A DNA stretch of 64,000 nucleotides from Streptococcus suis (GTDB lineage Bacteria > Bacillota > Bacilli > Lactobacillales > Streptococcaceae), in assembly GCF_002964575.1 (NCBI RefSeq), contig NZ_POQQ01000026.1, forward strand, positions 1 through 64,000, read 5' to 3'. Position 1 is the stretch's first letter. Each line of letters opens with the position of its first letter. Positions 24,619-34,976 of this stretch are shown piece by piece. The position numbers and the translations under genes are program-made. The notes under the pieces are model-generated. The model saw nothing but the letters and a program-made list of their open reading frames with translations, was not told where the DNA came from and made no database searches.

Positions 24619-25201
24619 CTACAACCTCTTTTCCTAAAAGATATGCAGTAACATTTGTTCCTTCTTTTTCTACCACTGTCACAGTTCCTTGGGGAAAATC
24701 AATATCCCAAAATAGGGCTGATGGATCTACTAAACGCTGGTAAATCAACCTTAGAACACCTAAGTGAGCAACAAGGGCCAGTGACTGTAGATGTTCATTG
24801 ACCAATCTGTCCGTTTCAGTCCAAACCCGGTCTTGAAAGTCTCTAAAGGCTTCCGCTTCCGGTGGTCTGTAGGTAAATGGCGCTGCCAACCAGGCCTCCC
24901 ATTCCAGCGGAAATTGTTCCTGAATCTGATCGGCAGTCAGGCCTTCCCACAGTCCAAAACCTTTTTCATCCATGTTTTTTAAGGGGATTGAATGATGTAT
25001 AGGAAAGACAAGCTGGGCTGTTTCCTGGCTACGTCTTAAAAAGCTGACATAGACCTTGTCAATAGGAATATCTCGCATCTGATTTTCCAAGACTAGAGCC
25101 TGCTCTTTCCCTCTTTGATTGATGGAAACATCCAAGCTTCCGTAAAAACAGCGTTTTTTGTTCAAATCGGTTTCACCGTGACGCATGAGGTAGATTTTCA
25201 T
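24599..25201 (-). CDS. cobC: Alpha-ribazole phosphatase CobC (histidine phosphatase)
   Basis: This 200-residue histidine phosphatase has LMRHGETDLN at residues 5-14 and FLRRSQETAQL and VAHLGVLRLI further on. It removes the phosphate from alpha-ribazole phosphate or adenosylcobalamin 5'-phosphate. The assignment among many phosphoglycerate mutase-like proteins rests on its position, overlapping cobS by four bases and followed by the OYE gene. Confidence 0.88.
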   Translation of the reverse strand: MKIYLMRHGETDLNKKRCFYGSLDVSINQRGKEQALVLENQMRDIPIDKVYVSFLRRSQETAQLVFPIHHSIPLKNMDEKGFGLWEGLTADQIQEQFPLEWEAWLAAPFTYRPPEAEAFRDFQDRVWTETDRLVNEHLQSLALVAHLGVLRLIYQRLVDPSALFWDIDFPQGTVTVVEKEGTNVTAYLLGKEVVDDKNNS

Positions 25202-25920
25202 ATGATTAACCCAATAATAAATAGGAGTTGAGCCACTTCGACAAAGGCTCCTAAGGTATCACCAGTGTGGCCGTCAATTTTTTGGTAGACAAACCGGCGA
25301 TAGACCTGCGAGCCAAGTAAGATAAGGCCGTAGGCAAGTAAACCTTTGTAGCTAAAGACATACATTAGACTGGCTAGCGGCAAGACCTGAGACAGAACGA
25401 TTTGGCCACCTGTCGTCCCTGAGAAAAAGTTGCCTGTCCCCCCCTCAGCCCGTGCATAGCGCATCTGATAGAGCTGCAGGGCTAGTCCTGCCTTTCCAAT
25501 CATGGACAGGGCCGCCACGATAAACCAGCCTGGCTCAGGAAGATAAGGATAGGCCACCAACATCAAAGCATAGTAGAGAATCAAGGCCAGAACACCATTG
25601 CTACCAATACGGCTGTCCTTCATGATTTCCAACATTCTCTCCTTTTTCCTGGATGAAAAGAGTCCGTCTGCAGTATCTGCCAAGCCGTCTAAGTGAAATC
25701 CTCCTGTCAGCAAGACATCAAAGAGAAAACTAAGGCACCAAGCAACAATGCCTGGTAAGACCATTTGAGCTAGGTAGTAAAACAGGCCTGTAATACTCCC
25801 TAGTAAAAGTCCAAATAGGGTCAGATAGGGAACTCCTTTTTGGATATGAGCAATATCCACTTCCTTGTTGATGGGAATTCGGCTAAAAAATTGTGTGTAA
25901 ATAATCAGTGCATGTATCAT
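25198..25920 (-). CDS. cobS: Adenosylcobinamide-GDP ribazoletransferase CobS
   Basis: This is a membrane protein of about 240 residues that joins the lower loop to the corrin ring. It has the family motif GGFHLDGLADTADGLFS (near residues 70-90), RIGSNGVLALIL and several hydrophobic segments. The ATG at 25920 overlaps the cobU stop codon (ATGA); the longer frame starting 24 bases earlier lies inside cobU and is rejected. Confidence 0.94.
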   Translation of the reverse strand: MIHALIIYTQFFSRIPINKEVDIAHIQKGVPYLTLFGLLLGSITGLFYYLAQMVLPGIVAWCLSFLFDVLLTGGFHLDGLADTADGLFSSRKKERMLEIMKDSRIGSNGVLALILYYALMLVAYPYLPEPGWFIVAALSMIGKAGLALQLYQMRYARAEGGTGNFFSGTTGGQIVLSQVLPLASLMYVFSYKGLLAYGLILLGSQVYRRFVYQKIDGHTGDTLGAFVEVAQLLFIIGLII

Positions 25921-26501
25921 TTTAAGCGTTGAGCAAGGCCACAAAACACCAGATAAACCTCACTCGCCTCCTTCGCTAAGAACTGATTCACCTTTCCAAG
26001 TAGATCTCTAAAATACCGTCCCAACTTGGTATCTGGAACGATGCCCAGTCCAATTTCGTTGGTGACAATGTAGAGCTGACTATCCATTACCCCATGAGCA
26101 AGTAGGATAGCCTGCCATTGAGCCTGAATCTGTCGACTGATAAAGGCCTGTTCTTCCTTGCTGAGAAAGTTAGTATCCTCCATAGCTATTTTCTCAGGGA
26201 AATAGGTTTCAACCAGCTGAAAGAGGAGATTAGTCGTCAGCATGGTAGCACAGTCCAGCAAATAGTAGTCGTAGGTTTGGTCTTTCAACCAGGATCCAAG
26301 ATCTGCAAACTGCTCATGGGTTGTCCAAGAAGCTGGGCGGCGTTCTTGGTGCAGCCGGACCCGCTCCTGCCATTCACTGTCGGTGCCTGAACTCATTCCT
26401 GTCGCTATATAACATACTCGCTCTTTCTCCCAGATTTGCTCTTCTGTGAACTGCGATTTGCCACTTCGAGCTCCTCCAGTTACCAAGACAATTTTACCCA
26501 T
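25917..26501 (-). CDS. cobU: Adenosylcobinamide kinase/GTP guanylyltransferase CobU
   Basis: This protein of about 194 residues has the P-loop [13 protein letters not shown] near the N-terminus, [14 protein letters not shown] (guanylylated-His region HQERR upstream) and [12 protein letters not shown]. It phosphorylates adenosylcobinamide and transfers GMP to it. The ATG at 26501 overlaps the hemL end by eight bases; the frame is open a further 29 codons upstream, but those read within hemL. Confidence 0.93.
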   Translation of the reverse strand: MGKIVLVTGGARSGKSQFTEEQIWEKERVCYIATGMSSGTDSEWQERVRLHQERRPASWTTHEQFADLGSWLKDQTYDYYLLDCATMLTTNLLFQLVETYFPEKIAMEDTNFLSKEEQAFISRQIQAQWQAILLAHGVMDSQLYIVTNEIGLGIVPDTKLGRYFRDLLGKVNQFLAKEASEVYLVFCGLAQRLK

Positions 26502-27783
26502 ATATTTCTCCAAAAACAGTATCAAAGGCCTGCAAGGTCTGCTCAATATCTTCCTTGGTATGCGCTGCGGACATGAAATTTGATTCATACTGGGAAGGTG
26601 CTAGGTAAATCCCTTGTTTGAGTAAACCTGCATGGACACGGGCAAAGACTTCTTGGTCGCTGGCCTTGGAATCTTCAAAATTCCGAACAGGCCGCTCGTT
26701 AAAGAAAAATCCAAACATGGTACCAACCTGTACAACCTGGAGGGGAATCTGGTACTTGACAGCCAGTTCTTTCAAACCTAGGCAAAGCTGATCGGTTCGT
26801 GCCTCCATGTCCTTAAAGATATCCGGTGTCAAGGACGCCAAGGTTTCATAGCCAGCTGTCATAGCAATCGGATTTCCTGACAAGGTACCTGCCTGATAGA
26901 CTGCCCCCATGGGAGCGATATAGTCCATATACTTCTTCTTACCTCCAAATAGTGCCATTGGGAAGCCACCGCCAACAACCTTACCAAAGCACAACAAGTC
27001 TGGCTCCACACCATACAAGCCCGTAGCTCCAGTATAGCTGGCCCTAAAGCCTGTCATCACCTCATCGATAATAAACAAGGCACCATATTGGCTTGTGAGG
27101 TCACGAATAGCTTGGATAAAGTCCTGCTCTGCTGGAATCAGTCCCATATTTCCTGCCACAGCTTCGATAATGACGCAGGCAATTTCTGAACCCATCTCTT
27201 CAAAACAGGCCTGAAGACTAGCCTTATCATTATAGGGAAGAGTAAGAGTATCCTGAGCAGTTGCTTCTGTCACTCCAGGAGAATTTGGTAAGCCAAAGGT
27301 GGCAACCCCAGACCCTGCTTGTACGAGGAAGGAATCACTGTGTCCATGGTAACAGCCAACAAACTTGACGATTTTATCCCTCTGGGTCACTCCACGTGCC
27401 AAGCGAATAGCACTCATGGTAGCTTCCGTCCCCGAACTGACCATTCTCAGCCGTTCCAGATAGGGAATTCTCTCCTGCAGGTGCTGGCCTAAGCGAGTTT
27501 CCAAGGGACTTGGTGCTCCGAAACTGGTGCCACATTCCACGGCTGACTTGACCGCTTCAATGACCCGATCTTCTGCATGACCTAAAATCATTGGTCCCCA
27601 GGATAGAACGTAGTCGATGTAGCGATTTCCATCCACATCGTAGAGATAAGCACCCTTGGCCTTATCAATAAATACTGGACTGCCCTCTACGGCCTTAAAG
27701 GCTCGAACTGGACTATTGACCCCACCTGGAAAAACCGTTTGGGCTTGTTCGAATGCGAGCTTAGATTGTTGAGTCTGCATCAT
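26494..27783 (-). CDS. hemL: Glutamate-1-semialdehyde 2,1-aminomutase
   Basis: This 429-residue PLP aminotransferase-fold enzyme has [12 protein letters not shown] at the start, the PLP lysine in [17 protein letters not shown] and [16 protein letters not shown]. It makes 5-aminolevulinate from glutamate semialdehyde. It lies in a hemA-C-D-B-L run inside the cobalamin operon, where the tetrapyrrole is destined for the corrin ring. Streptococci generally lack these genes, so this set probably came in with the cob block. Confidence 0.96.
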   Translation of the reverse strand: MMQTQQSKLAFEQAQTVFPGGVNSPVRAFKAVEGSPVFIDKAKGAYLYDVDGNRYIDYVLSWGPMILGHAEDRVIEAVKSAVECGTSFGAPSPLETRLGQHLQERIPYLERLRMVSSGTEATMSAIRLARGVTQRDKIVKFVGCYHGHSDSFLVQAGSGVATFGLPNSPGVTEATAQDTLTLPYNDKASLQACFEEMGSEIACVIIEAVAGNMGLIPAEQDFIQAIRDLTSQYGALFIIDEVMTGFRASYTGATGLYGVEPDLLCFGKVVGGGFPMALFGGKKKYMDYIAPMGAVYQAGTLSGNPIAMTAGYETLASLTPDIFKDMEARTDQLCLGLKELAVKYQIPLQVVQVGTMFGFFFNERPVRNFEDSKASDQEVFARVHAGLLKQGIYLAPSQYESNFMSAAHTKEDIEQTLQAFDTVFGEIYG

Positions 27784-27784
27784 C

Positions 27785-28759
27785 TTATCCTTCCTCTTTC
27801 AAATAGCGGGCTACATCTTTTGCGAAGTAGGTGATGATCAAGTCTGCACCCGCACGTTTAAAGCCTGTCAAGGTTTCAAGGATAACTGCCTTCTCATCAA
27901 TCCATCCATTTTGAGCTGCAGCCTTGACCATGGCATATTCTCCACTGACATTGTAAGCAACTAGGGGAAGCTTAGTTTGCTGCCTTAATTCTCGTAGAAT
28001 GTCCAAGAAGGCTAGACCTGGCTTGACCATGAGGAAGTCAGCACCTTCTTTCTCATCGCTCTGGGCCTCTCTCAAGGCTTCTAAGCGATTAGCAGGATCC
28101 ATTTGGTAGGTCTTCCGATTGCCAAACCTTGGAGCACTTTCGCCAGCGTCACGAAACGGTCCATAAAAGCTAGAGGCAAACTTAATGGCATAAGACATGA
28201 TGGGAATGTCTTCAAAACCAGCCTGATCCAGTCCCTGACGGATAGCTTCGACATAGCCGTCCATGGCATTGGACGGAGCAATGATATCCGCACCAGCCCT
28301 TGCTTGACTCAGGGCAACTTCTACCAAGCGGGGCAAGGATGCGTCATTGTCCACCTCCTGACCTTTTAACACCCCACAATGTCCATGACTGGTAAATTCA
28401 CACAAGCAGGTATCTGCAATCACGACAAGCTGAGGGAAGTGCTTCTTTATCAGGCCAATCGCTTCCTGAACAATGCCTGTTTCACAGGAGGCCTGGCTAC
28501 CAATCTCATCTTTTTCCTTGGGAATGCCAAAAAGTATGATACTCTTTAACCCTAATTTTTCAACTTCTGCTACTTCATCGACTAACTGATGCAGGGGGAA
28601 TTGATAAACTCCTGGCATGGAAGCTACTTCCTGCTTGTCATCAAGACCTTCTTTCACAAAGATAGGATAAATCAAGTCTGTGGTCAGTAGCTGGGTTTCC
28701 CTGACTAGATCACGAATCCCTTCTGTCCTTCTCAGACGTCTGTGTCTAAAAAATACCAT
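27785..28759 (-). CDS. hemB: Porphobilinogen synthase (ALA dehydratase)
   Basis: This 324-residue protein is HemB. The cysteine-rich zinc site [15 protein letters not shown] is intact, indicating a zinc-dependent type, and the Schiff-base lysines sit in [18 protein letters not shown] and [10 protein letters not shown]. It condenses two 5-aminolevulinate molecules. It overlaps hemD by 14 bases and is one base from hemL. Confidence 0.97.
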   Translation of the reverse strand: MVFFRHRRLRRTEGIRDLVRETQLLTTDLIYPIFVKEGLDDKQEVASMPGVYQFPLHQLVDEVAEVEKLGLKSIILFGIPKEKDEIGSQASCETGIVQEAIGLIKKHFPQLVVIADTCLCEFTSHGHCGVLKGQEVDNDASLPRLVEVALSQARAGADIIAPSNAMDGYVEAIRQGLDQAGFEDIPIMSYAIKFASSFYGPFRDAGESAPRFGNRKTYQMDPANRLEALREAQSDEKEGADFLMVKPGLAFLDILRELRQQTKLPLVAYNVSGEYAMVKAAAQNGWIDEKAVILETLTGFKRAGADLIITYFAKDVARYLKEEG

Positions 28760-29468
28760 ATCGTTTCTCCTTATCCATGATGGTTTCTAGCATGGCTGTG
28801 ATAGAAGGCTTGTCTGGCATGAGGTCTACCTCATAACCAGATTCCATCACCGCTTGGGCTGTTGTTTTTCCAATGACTGCTATTTTATGGCTGACAGGAA
28901 GCTTTTTGATTACCTCTGTAAAACTGTGCCAGGCAGATGGACTGGCAAAGGTCCACAGTACCCTATCCAATTCCAAATAGGTAGCAAGCTGATCCTGACC
29001 TGCCTGATTGGCAACCGTATCATACATCTCCCAAGCCAGCACAGCATGCCCCTCCTGCCTCAAACCTTCTGCTATGATAGGATTGGCCAAGTGACTTTGC
29101 GGAAACAAAATCTTTTGCCTTTCTAAGCCAAGTGCCAACCACTCCGCTACAAAATCTTTTCCATACTGGCTAGTAGACTCAAAAGTCACTGACCGTCCTA
29201 CTTCCCTTATGGAACGACTGGTCTGCTCACCAATACTGGCAATCTGTATAGAAGATGGAAGATGGGGCAGGAAGCACTCAAAGGCTGTTGCACTGGTGCA
29301 GAACAGCCAATCAGCCTTTTCCAACTCTTGCTGGACTTGCTGAGGAAGAGGATGGGCCTGAAAAGCTATTAGGGGAACAGTTGCTAGCTGAAAGCCCGCA
29401 TTTTCCAAAGCTGCTTGCAGGTCCAAATCTATGGTCCCATCTCTTGTTACTACAATCGTTGCTGTCAT
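28746..29468 (-). CDS. hemD: Uroporphyrinogen-III synthase (stand-alone HemD)
   Basis: This 240-residue protein has the poorly conserved HemD fold. Recognisable features are the [12 protein letters not shown] start, [33 protein letters not shown] and [17 protein letters not shown]. It closes hydroxymethylbilane to uroporphyrinogen III. A second HemD domain is fused to CobA at 38.1-39.6 kb, so the locus has two candidates for this step. It overlaps hemC by four bases. Confidence 0.85.
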   Translation of the reverse strand: MTATIVVTRDGTIDLDLQAALENAGFQLATVPLIAFQAHPLPQQVQQELEKADWLFCTSATAFECFLPHLPSSIQIASIGEQTSRSIREVGRSVTFESTSQYGKDFVAEWLALGLERQKILFPQSHLANPIIAEGLRQEGHAVLAWEMYDTVANQAGQDQLATYLELDRVLWTFASPSAWHSFTEVIKKLPVSHKIAVIGKTTAQAVMESGYEVDLMPDKPSITAMLETIMDKEKRYGIF

Positions 29469-30373
29469 CTTGCTGGCTCAACCCCTAGCTGATTTAATTT
29501 CTCCACGGCCTCCTTGGCCAACTGGAAGCCGTCATGACCAGATAGGCTGATGCGGTGGCAGTTCTTCTCGCTATCTGCTAGCATGACCTCTAACTGATAG
29601 TCGGCTCCAACTTGTCTGGCCAGGGCAGCGATTGGGAAGGTACAATCAGCCCCCATTCCTCGTAAAAATTCCCGCTCAATGCCGGCACAGATGGCGGTCT
29701 CAGGATGGTTTATACTGGATAAGATGTCCAAAACTTGCTGGTCATCCGCCCGACATTCGATTCCCAGAGCTGCCTGGGCAACGGCAGGAAGACAAATGGA
29801 TTCATCCAAATATTCGATGTCCAAGTCAGCCTGGCGGGTCCAGCCAAGCCGATTGATCCCCGCAACTGCTAAGACAATGGCATCGTACTGGCCGTCACGG
29901 ACCTTTTGGATACGGCTATCGATATTTCCACGCAGGGACTTGTAGACCAAGTCAGGCCGAACAGCCTCGAGCTGAACTTGACGGCGGAGACTGCTGGTCC
30001 CCACTATTGATCCAGCTGGCAAGCTAGTCAAGGTCATACCAGCTTCTTTGAAAATCAAACAGTCACGCACATCCTCACGCTCCGGACTGGCTCCAATGAC
30101 ACATCCCTCAGCTAGTAACCCCGGAACATCTTTCAAGCTATGAACTGCGATATCAATCTCTTTTTCCACCAATGCCTTTTCAATATCCTTGACAAAAACG
30201 CCTTTTCCACCAATTTTTTGGAGGCTGACATGGACTAGCTTGTCCCCTGTCGTTTTATAAGGAACCAGTTCAAACGCAAGATCAGGATGCAAGGTCTTAA
30301 GGGCATCTACAACCATATTGGTCTGAGTCAGTGCTAGTTGGCTTTGGCGGGTCCCTACTCTAATTACTGTCAT
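29465..30373 (-). CDS. hemC: Porphobilinogen deaminase (hydroxymethylbilane synthase)
   Basis: This 302-residue protein starts VIRVGTRQSQLALTQT and contains HSLKDVP, VGTSSLRRQVQL and the loop GADCTFPIAA, whose cysteine holds the dipyrromethane cofactor. It polymerises four porphobilinogens. It overlaps hemA at its 5' end by 14 bases and hemD at its 3' end. Confidence 0.97.
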   Translation of the reverse strand: MTVIRVGTRQSQLALTQTNMVVDALKTLHPDLAFELVPYKTTGDKLVHVSLQKIGGKGVFVKDIEKALVEKEIDIAVHSLKDVPGLLAEGCVIGASPEREDVRDCLIFKEAGMTLTSLPAGSIVGTSSLRRQVQLEAVRPDLVYKSLRGNIDSRIQKVRDGQYDAIVLAVAGINRLGWTRQADLDIEYLDESICLPAVAQAALGIECRADDQQVLDILSSINHPETAICAGIEREFLRGMGADCTFPIAALARQVGADYQLEVMLADSEKNCHRISLSGHDGFQLAKEAVEKLNQLGVEPAR

Positions 30374-31619
30374 CGTCTTCTCCTAGTCTATCTGCTTGTA
30401 AGCCAAACAGTTTACAGACCAAGGCAATGTCGTAGTCAGACCTTTCTCCAACAGACATTTCCTTGAGTTGTAAAATGGGCTCTCGAATCAACTGATTGAC
30501 AATTCCTTTCATGTGTTTAGAAATTTGTTTCTGTTCCCTCTCGGTCAAATTTGGTATCTTCCGATTGATACTTTCTAGGGATGTAGCATGAATTTGCAAG
30601 GCTTTCTCCCTCAGTTCACGGATGAGAGGCACAATTCCCAACTGAGCTTGCCAGGCTTGGTATTTGACCAACTCTCCTTCTATTTCCAAAACAATCTGTT
30701 CAGCAATCTCTCTCCGTTCTTCATGATAGACTTCTAGTTGATTGCTGAGATTCTCAATGGTGTAAAGGGTCATCTGCTCACTTGGGTGAATAGTCCTTGG
30801 CAGGCAAAGGTCGAAGGCAATGACACTTTCTTTCAACATAGGCGGAAAGAGAATGTAGCCTCCTACTTTTACAGCTGAGAAAATGACATCCGCATCCGCA
30901 ACTGCCGCTTCAAGCTGATCCCATCCAAAAGCCTGGACACGTTGGTCCTGCAGAAAATGCTGGGCCTTGGAAACTGTTCGATTGACCAAACGGACTTGTT
31001 CAAAAGGCTTTTTCAGCAAATACTTGGTCACAAGTTGGCCGATTTCACCCAGGCCGATAACCGCTACCCTTTTTCCAGAATAGTCAAAATCAGTCTGTTC
31101 CAACAGTTGCACTGCTGTTAATCCTATGGAAATAGGCCGAGCATTGATGCGGTACTCTTCATGCATTCGTTTGGCAAAGGTCATGACCTGCTTAAAGACT
31201 TGATTTAAGATGACACCAGTCGTTCCTACTGTCTGAGCTCGGGCAAAGGCCCGTTTCAACTGACCTAGAATTTGAGTTTCCCCTAAAATCTTCGATTCCA
31301 GGCCAATGGACACTCTGAGCAGGTGTTCTAAGACCTGATTGGCTTCTTTGAAGATTAGACAAGGTTCCACTTCCTCCGCTTCTAGCTGGAACCAGTTCAG
31401 TAAAAAGCGTTTAGCATAATAGCGTCCGGTATGGAGCTGGTCCACCACTAGATACAGCTCGGTTCGATTACAGGTCGATACAATGACCGTTTCAAAAATA
31501 CTTTTCTCTTGGTTCAGTGCCTCTAAGGCCTGGTCCACTTCCTCGTCGGAAAAATGTGCCCTCTCCAGCAAACTAAACGGTGTATTTTGATGGGTCAATC
31601 CAACATATAATAGGTCCAT
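30360..31619 (-). CDS. hemA: Glutamyl-tRNA reductase
   Basis: This 419-residue protein opens with the YVGLTHQNTPFSLLER motif. The nucleophile cysteine is in VSTCNRTELYLV near residue 50, the NADPH site is AVIGLGEIGQLVTKYL, and a C-terminal dimerisation helix is present. It commits glutamyl-tRNA to tetrapyrrole synthesis (C5 route). It follows the precorrin-2 dehydrogenase gene by 16 bases. Confidence 0.96.
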   Translation of the reverse strand: MDLLYVGLTHQNTPFSLLERAHFSDEEVDQALEALNQEKSIFETVIVSTCNRTELYLVVDQLHTGRYYAKRFLLNWFQLEAEEVEPCLIFKEANQVLEHLLRVSIGLESKILGETQILGQLKRAFARAQTVGTTGVILNQVFKQVMTFAKRMHEEYRINARPISIGLTAVQLLEQTDFDYSGKRVAVIGLGEIGQLVTKYLLKKPFEQVRLVNRTVSKAQHFLQDQRVQAFGWDQLEAAVADADVIFSAVKVGGYILFPPMLKESVIAFDLCLPRTIHPSEQMTLYTIENLSNQLEVYHEERREIAEQIVLEIEGELVKYQAWQAQLGIVPLIRELREKALQIHATSLESINRKIPNLTEREQKQISKHMKGIVNQLIREPILQLKEMSVGERSDYDIALVCKLFGLQADRLGEDDDSN

Positions 31620-31635
31620 AACATACTAACCTTTT

Positions 31636-32070
31636 TCATTCTAAGTCTTCTAATAGTGCTTCGATTTTCTGACGTATAGCTTTTGAATAGGCAGCTGAAG
31701 CACCATTTGTTGAAATCATGACTGAACAATTTTTTCCCTTGGCCATTGCTACATTATAAAAATCTGAATGGTTCTTGTCACCTGTATTGTTGACCAGCTG
31801 ACTAGGTCCAGCATCCGCCATTACCTGCAGATTGACACTGGCTTGGTCGGTACAGGCAAAGGCTAATCTTGCCCCCTCTAAGTCTCCTTTTTGATAGGGT
31901 CTAGCAAGCCAGTTCACCTGCGTCGCATCAATACTGGAATGCAGGTCTGGACTGATGACAGTCACCAAAGCTCCTTGATCTAGCAAGCCCTTAATTTTTC
32001 GGGAAGCAACCTTTCCCCCACCTATCACAACTACTTTTTTTCCATTTATGTTGATCATAACAGGGTACAT
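31636..32070 (-). CDS. Precorrin-2 dehydrogenase (short Met8/CysG N-terminal type)
   Basis: This protein of about 144 residues has the Rossmann NAD site VVVIGGGKVASRKIKGLL and the motifs LVNNTGDKNHSDFYNVA and ISTNGASAAYSKAIR typical of CysG-B/Met8. It oxidises precorrin-2 to sirohydrochlorin, the substrate of CbiK. It is shorter than SirC/Met8 (about 200-270 residues), lacking the C-terminal helical domain, so it is likely only a dehydrogenase. The ATG at 32070 has GGAGG at good spacing. Confidence 0.88.
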   Translation of the reverse strand: MYPVMININGKKVVVIGGGKVASRKIKGLLDQGALVTVISPDLHSSIDATQVNWLARPYQKGDLEGARLAFACTDQASVNLQVMADAGPSQLVNNTGDKNHSDFYNVAMAKGKNCSVMISTNGASAAYSKAIRQKIEALLEDLE

Positions 32071-32072
32071 AA

Positions 32073-32657
32073 TCATGCCTCCTTTTTCCGACTTCGAAAA
32101 ATCTTAGAGCTGCGTTCATAGACTGTATCAGCAATCCCTAGTCTAAAATTAACCAGGCGAGCTAGGACAAAAAAGTAGTCTGATAAACGGTTAATATAGA
32201 CAAGACCGACTGGATTTACTTTTTCTTCTATCTCCATTAAGGCTACCATCCGACGTTCCAATCGTCGAGTTAGCGTCCTTGCCATATGAAAAGAACTGGC
32301 AATCAAATGCCCACCTGGTATGATGAACTTCTCCAACTGCGGTGGCTGGTGCATATAGGCATCCATACGTTCTTCCAGCCAATTCACAGTAGCTTCTTCC
32401 TGCTTGTAGGGCCGCAATTCCCTTGGTGTAGCTAGGTCGCTGCCACAATCAAAAAGCTGCTGCTGGATTTGCTCACACTCTAGTCGAAGGTCGTCCAGTT
32501 CTACGTATTCTCTCATCTCCGCAACAATTCTTCCAAGCAGGGAACACAGTTCATCCATAGTCCCGTAGGCTTCCACGCGCTCATGGGTCTTGGAAACTCG
32601 GTCACCACCATAAAGACGGGTTTTCCCTCTATCTCCATATCCTGTATAAATTCGCAT
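32073..32657 (-). CDS. PduO-type cobalamin adenosyltransferase, copy A
   Basis: This protein of about 194 residues is a PduO-type ATP:cob(I)alamin adenosyltransferase. It has RIYTGYGDRGKTRLYGG with the ATP-binding glycine-rich loop, then FDCGSDLATP, RTLTRRLERRMV and INRLSDYFFVLAR. The ATG at 32657 follows AGGAAGG; the upstream TTG is unlikely. It lies between cbiP and the precorrin-2 dehydrogenase gene, suggesting adenosylation during de novo synthesis before CbiP. Copy B lies at 49.1-49.7 kb. Confidence 0.92.
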   Translation of the reverse strand: MRIYTGYGDRGKTRLYGGDRVSKTHERVEAYGTMDELCSLLGRIVAEMREYVELDDLRLECEQIQQQLFDCGSDLATPRELRPYKQEEATVNWLEERMDAYMHQPPQLEKFIIPGGHLIASSFHMARTLTRRLERRMVALMEIEEKVNPVGLVYINRLSDYFFVLARLVNFRLGIADTVYERSSKIFRSRKKEA

Positions 32658-32677
32658 ACATTTTCCCTTCCTAACGG

Positions 32678-34165
32678 TCAAGCTAAGATGTCATAGATAG
32701 CTGTCATATCTAGCGACTCTCTCAAAATAGTTGCTAATTTATCGTATTCTCTATCTTTCATGGTCTGAATGGTTTCTACTTGTTGGTCGAGAGCAGGCAA
32801 ACCTTTTTTGATCCTCAGTTGATTGAGGTAGTCACGAGTCCAGGCCACATTGTCGAAAATGCCATGTAGATAGGTTCCTTGAACCTGACCTCCATGTCCA
32901 ATGGCTCCGTCCTGGCGGTCCGTCGCTTCTCCATTTTGCAAGACAATAGTTGAAAATGGTTGAACACCGTCAGCCAACTGGGTTTCCCCCATGTGAATTT
33001 CATAACCTTCTAAGCTGTAATCTCCCTGCTTAGCCTGAACTTGAGTGGTACATTTGTTGGCTCGGAAAATAGTGGTCGTTTCCAGAAGACCTAGCCCCGC
33101 CATATCCTCAATGCTCGATTCCACCCCTAGAGGATCGGAGAGCTCTTGCCCCAGCAACTGATAGCCACCACAGATGCCAAAAATAGCACTTCCTTCTTGG
33201 AAACAACGATGGATCTCTTTATCCAAGCCTGACTCTGCCAAATAGACCATATCTTCAATGGTATTCTTGCTTCCTGGTAAAATCAAGAGATCTGGACTGC
33301 CAAGCTCATCAGCGGATCCAACATAGCGGACAGATACATCTGGATGCATTTCCAGACTATTAAAATCTGTAAAATTGGACATCCTGTTCAGGTTGATAAT
33401 CGCTACATCCAGGTCTTTTTCTAGATTGAATTTCCTACTTTTCTGAACAAGGGCCACGCTATCCTCACTGTCAATATGGAGCTGAGCGTAAGGGACAACA
33501 CCCAAGACAGGAACCTTTGTCAACTCTTCTATCATATCAATTCCTGACTGAAGAAGGGCAACATCCCCTCGGAATTTATTGATAATCACTCCCTTGATCC
33601 GCTGGCGGTCCTCCTCTGGCATGAGCATGATTGTCCCATAAATCGAGGCAAAGACACCGCCCTTGTCAATATCTGCAACCAGGATAACAGGTGCATCCAC
33701 CAGTCTCGCCATGCCCATATTGACAATATCCCTGTCGTTCAAATTGATTTCAGCAGGACTTCCTGCCCCTTCAAGAAGGATGACATCATTTTCAGAACTC
33801 AGTTCCTCATAAACATCCTTAATCTTAGGAAGCAGTTCCTGCTTAAATTCGTGATATTCAACAGCATCCATATCGGTCAAAACCTGACCCATGAAAACAA
33901 CCTGGGATTTTCGGTCAGAAGTTGGTTTGAGGAGAACAGGATTCATGCGAACATCTGGTTCAACCTGAGCAGCCTCTGCTTGAAAGACCTGAGCCCGTCC
34001 CATTTCCTGACCTGTTTTAGTAATGTAGGAATTCAGGGCCATATTCTGTGATTTGAAGGGCACAACCCGCAGGCCATCCTGCTTAAAAATACGACACAAT
34101 CCCGCTACGATAATACTCTTACCAGCATCAGATGCAGTTCCTTGAACCATCAACGATTTTGCCAT
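32678..34165 (-). CDS. cbiP: Cobyric acid synthase CbiP
   Basis: This protein of about 495 residues has an N-terminal dethiobiotin synthetase-like P-loop (SLMVQGTASDAGKSIIVAG) and a C-terminal glutamine amidotransferase domain with its active-site cysteine in IFGICGGYQLLG. It amidates adenosylcobyrinic acid diamide at four positions. The ATG at 34165 has AAAGGA upstream and overlaps cbiO by 38 bases in another frame; the longer frame has no ribosome site. Confidence 0.95.
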   Translation of the reverse strand: MAKSLMVQGTASDAGKSIIVAGLCRIFKQDGLRVVPFKSQNMALNSYITKTGQEMGRAQVFQAEAAQVEPDVRMNPVLLKPTSDRKSQVVFMGQVLTDMDAVEYHEFKQELLPKIKDVYEELSSENDVILLEGAGSPAEINLNDRDIVNMGMARLVDAPVILVADIDKGGVFASIYGTIMLMPEEDRQRIKGVIINKFRGDVALLQSGIDMIEELTKVPVLGVVPYAQLHIDSEDSVALVQKSRKFNLEKDLDVAIINLNRMSNFTDFNSLEMHPDVSVRYVGSADELGSPDLLILPGSKNTIEDMVYLAESGLDKEIHRCFQEGSAIFGICGGYQLLGQELSDPLGVESSIEDMAGLGLLETTTIFRANKCTTQVQAKQGDYSLEGYEIHMGETQLADGVQPFSTIVLQNGEATDRQDGAIGHGGQVQGTYLHGIFDNVAWTRDYLNQLRIKKGLPALDQQVETIQTMKDREYDKLATILRESLDMTAIYDILA

Positions 34166-34967
34166 AGTCTTTTCCAATCCTTTCAAAAAATACCTGTTCA
34201 TTTTCTGCCAATGGAAGGCCCATTGCTAGATGTAGTTTAACTAGCCAAGGTAAAGATAGGCGCGCCTTCTCTAGTGTCTCCTTCTCTAAAAAGACACTGC
34301 CCACATCTCCTTCCAAGACCAATCTTCCCTTATCAAGTAGATAAACGTAGTCACAACAGTCATACATCAAATCCATATCGTGACTGGTCAAGATTATCTT
34401 CGTACCTTGCTTGGCCAACTTTTTCATCAAAATCATCATGTGATCTCGACCACGCGGATCCAGTCCTGCAGTCGGCTCATCCAGCAACAAGTACTTGGGT
34501 TGTAAGGCTAAGACACCTGCAATCGCAACCTTTTTCTTCTGCCCATAGCTCAGATAGTGAACAGGCCGATTTCGCAGATGTTCAATATGCATATCCTTTA
34601 AAGCCTTATCCACCCGCTCCTTGATTTCTTGCTCAGGATAGGAAAGATTTCGAAGGGCAAGAGCCACATCATCTTCCACGACTGAATAAAACAATTGTTG
34701 TTCAGGGTCTTGAAAAACAATTCCGACCTCTTGGCGATAGGCATATAATGCTTTTTTAGAATAAACGAGCGGTTTCTCTTGGTAAAATACCCTCCCATTT
34801 TGGGGCTGATAAAGTCCCATGATGACCTTCATCAAGGTAGATTTACCAGAACCATTGGCTCCTAAGACACCGACGATTTGCCCCTTGTCAAAGTCCATAC
34901 TCACATCTTCTAGGACCTTACCAAAATCGAAATTATAGGTATAACTGATATTCTCCACACTCAGCAT
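34128..34967 (-). CDS. cbiO: Cobalt ECF transporter ATPase CbiO
   Basis: This 279-residue ABC ATPase has Walker A GANGSGKST, the Q-loop FQDPEQQLF, signature LSYGQKKKVAIAG, Walker B YLLLDEPTAGLD and the switch His in ILTSHDMDLM. It powers cobalt uptake with CbiQ, CbiM and CbiN, whose genes lie directly upstream. It follows cbiQ by nine bases. Confidence 0.95.
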   Translation of the reverse strand: MLSVENISYTYNFDFGKVLEDVSMDFDKGQIVGVLGANGSGKSTLMKVIMGLYQPQNGRVFYQEKPLVYSKKALYAYRQEVGIVFQDPEQQLFYSVVEDDVALALRNLSYPEQEIKERVDKALKDMHIEHLRNRPVHYLSYGQKKKVAIAGVLALQPKYLLLDEPTAGLDPRGRDHMMILMKKLAKQGTKIILTSHDMDLMYDCCDYVYLLDKGRLVLEGDVGSVFLEKETLEKARLSLPWLVKLHLAMGLPLAENEQVFFERIGKDYGKIVDGSRNCI

Positions 34968-34976
34968 GATGACCTC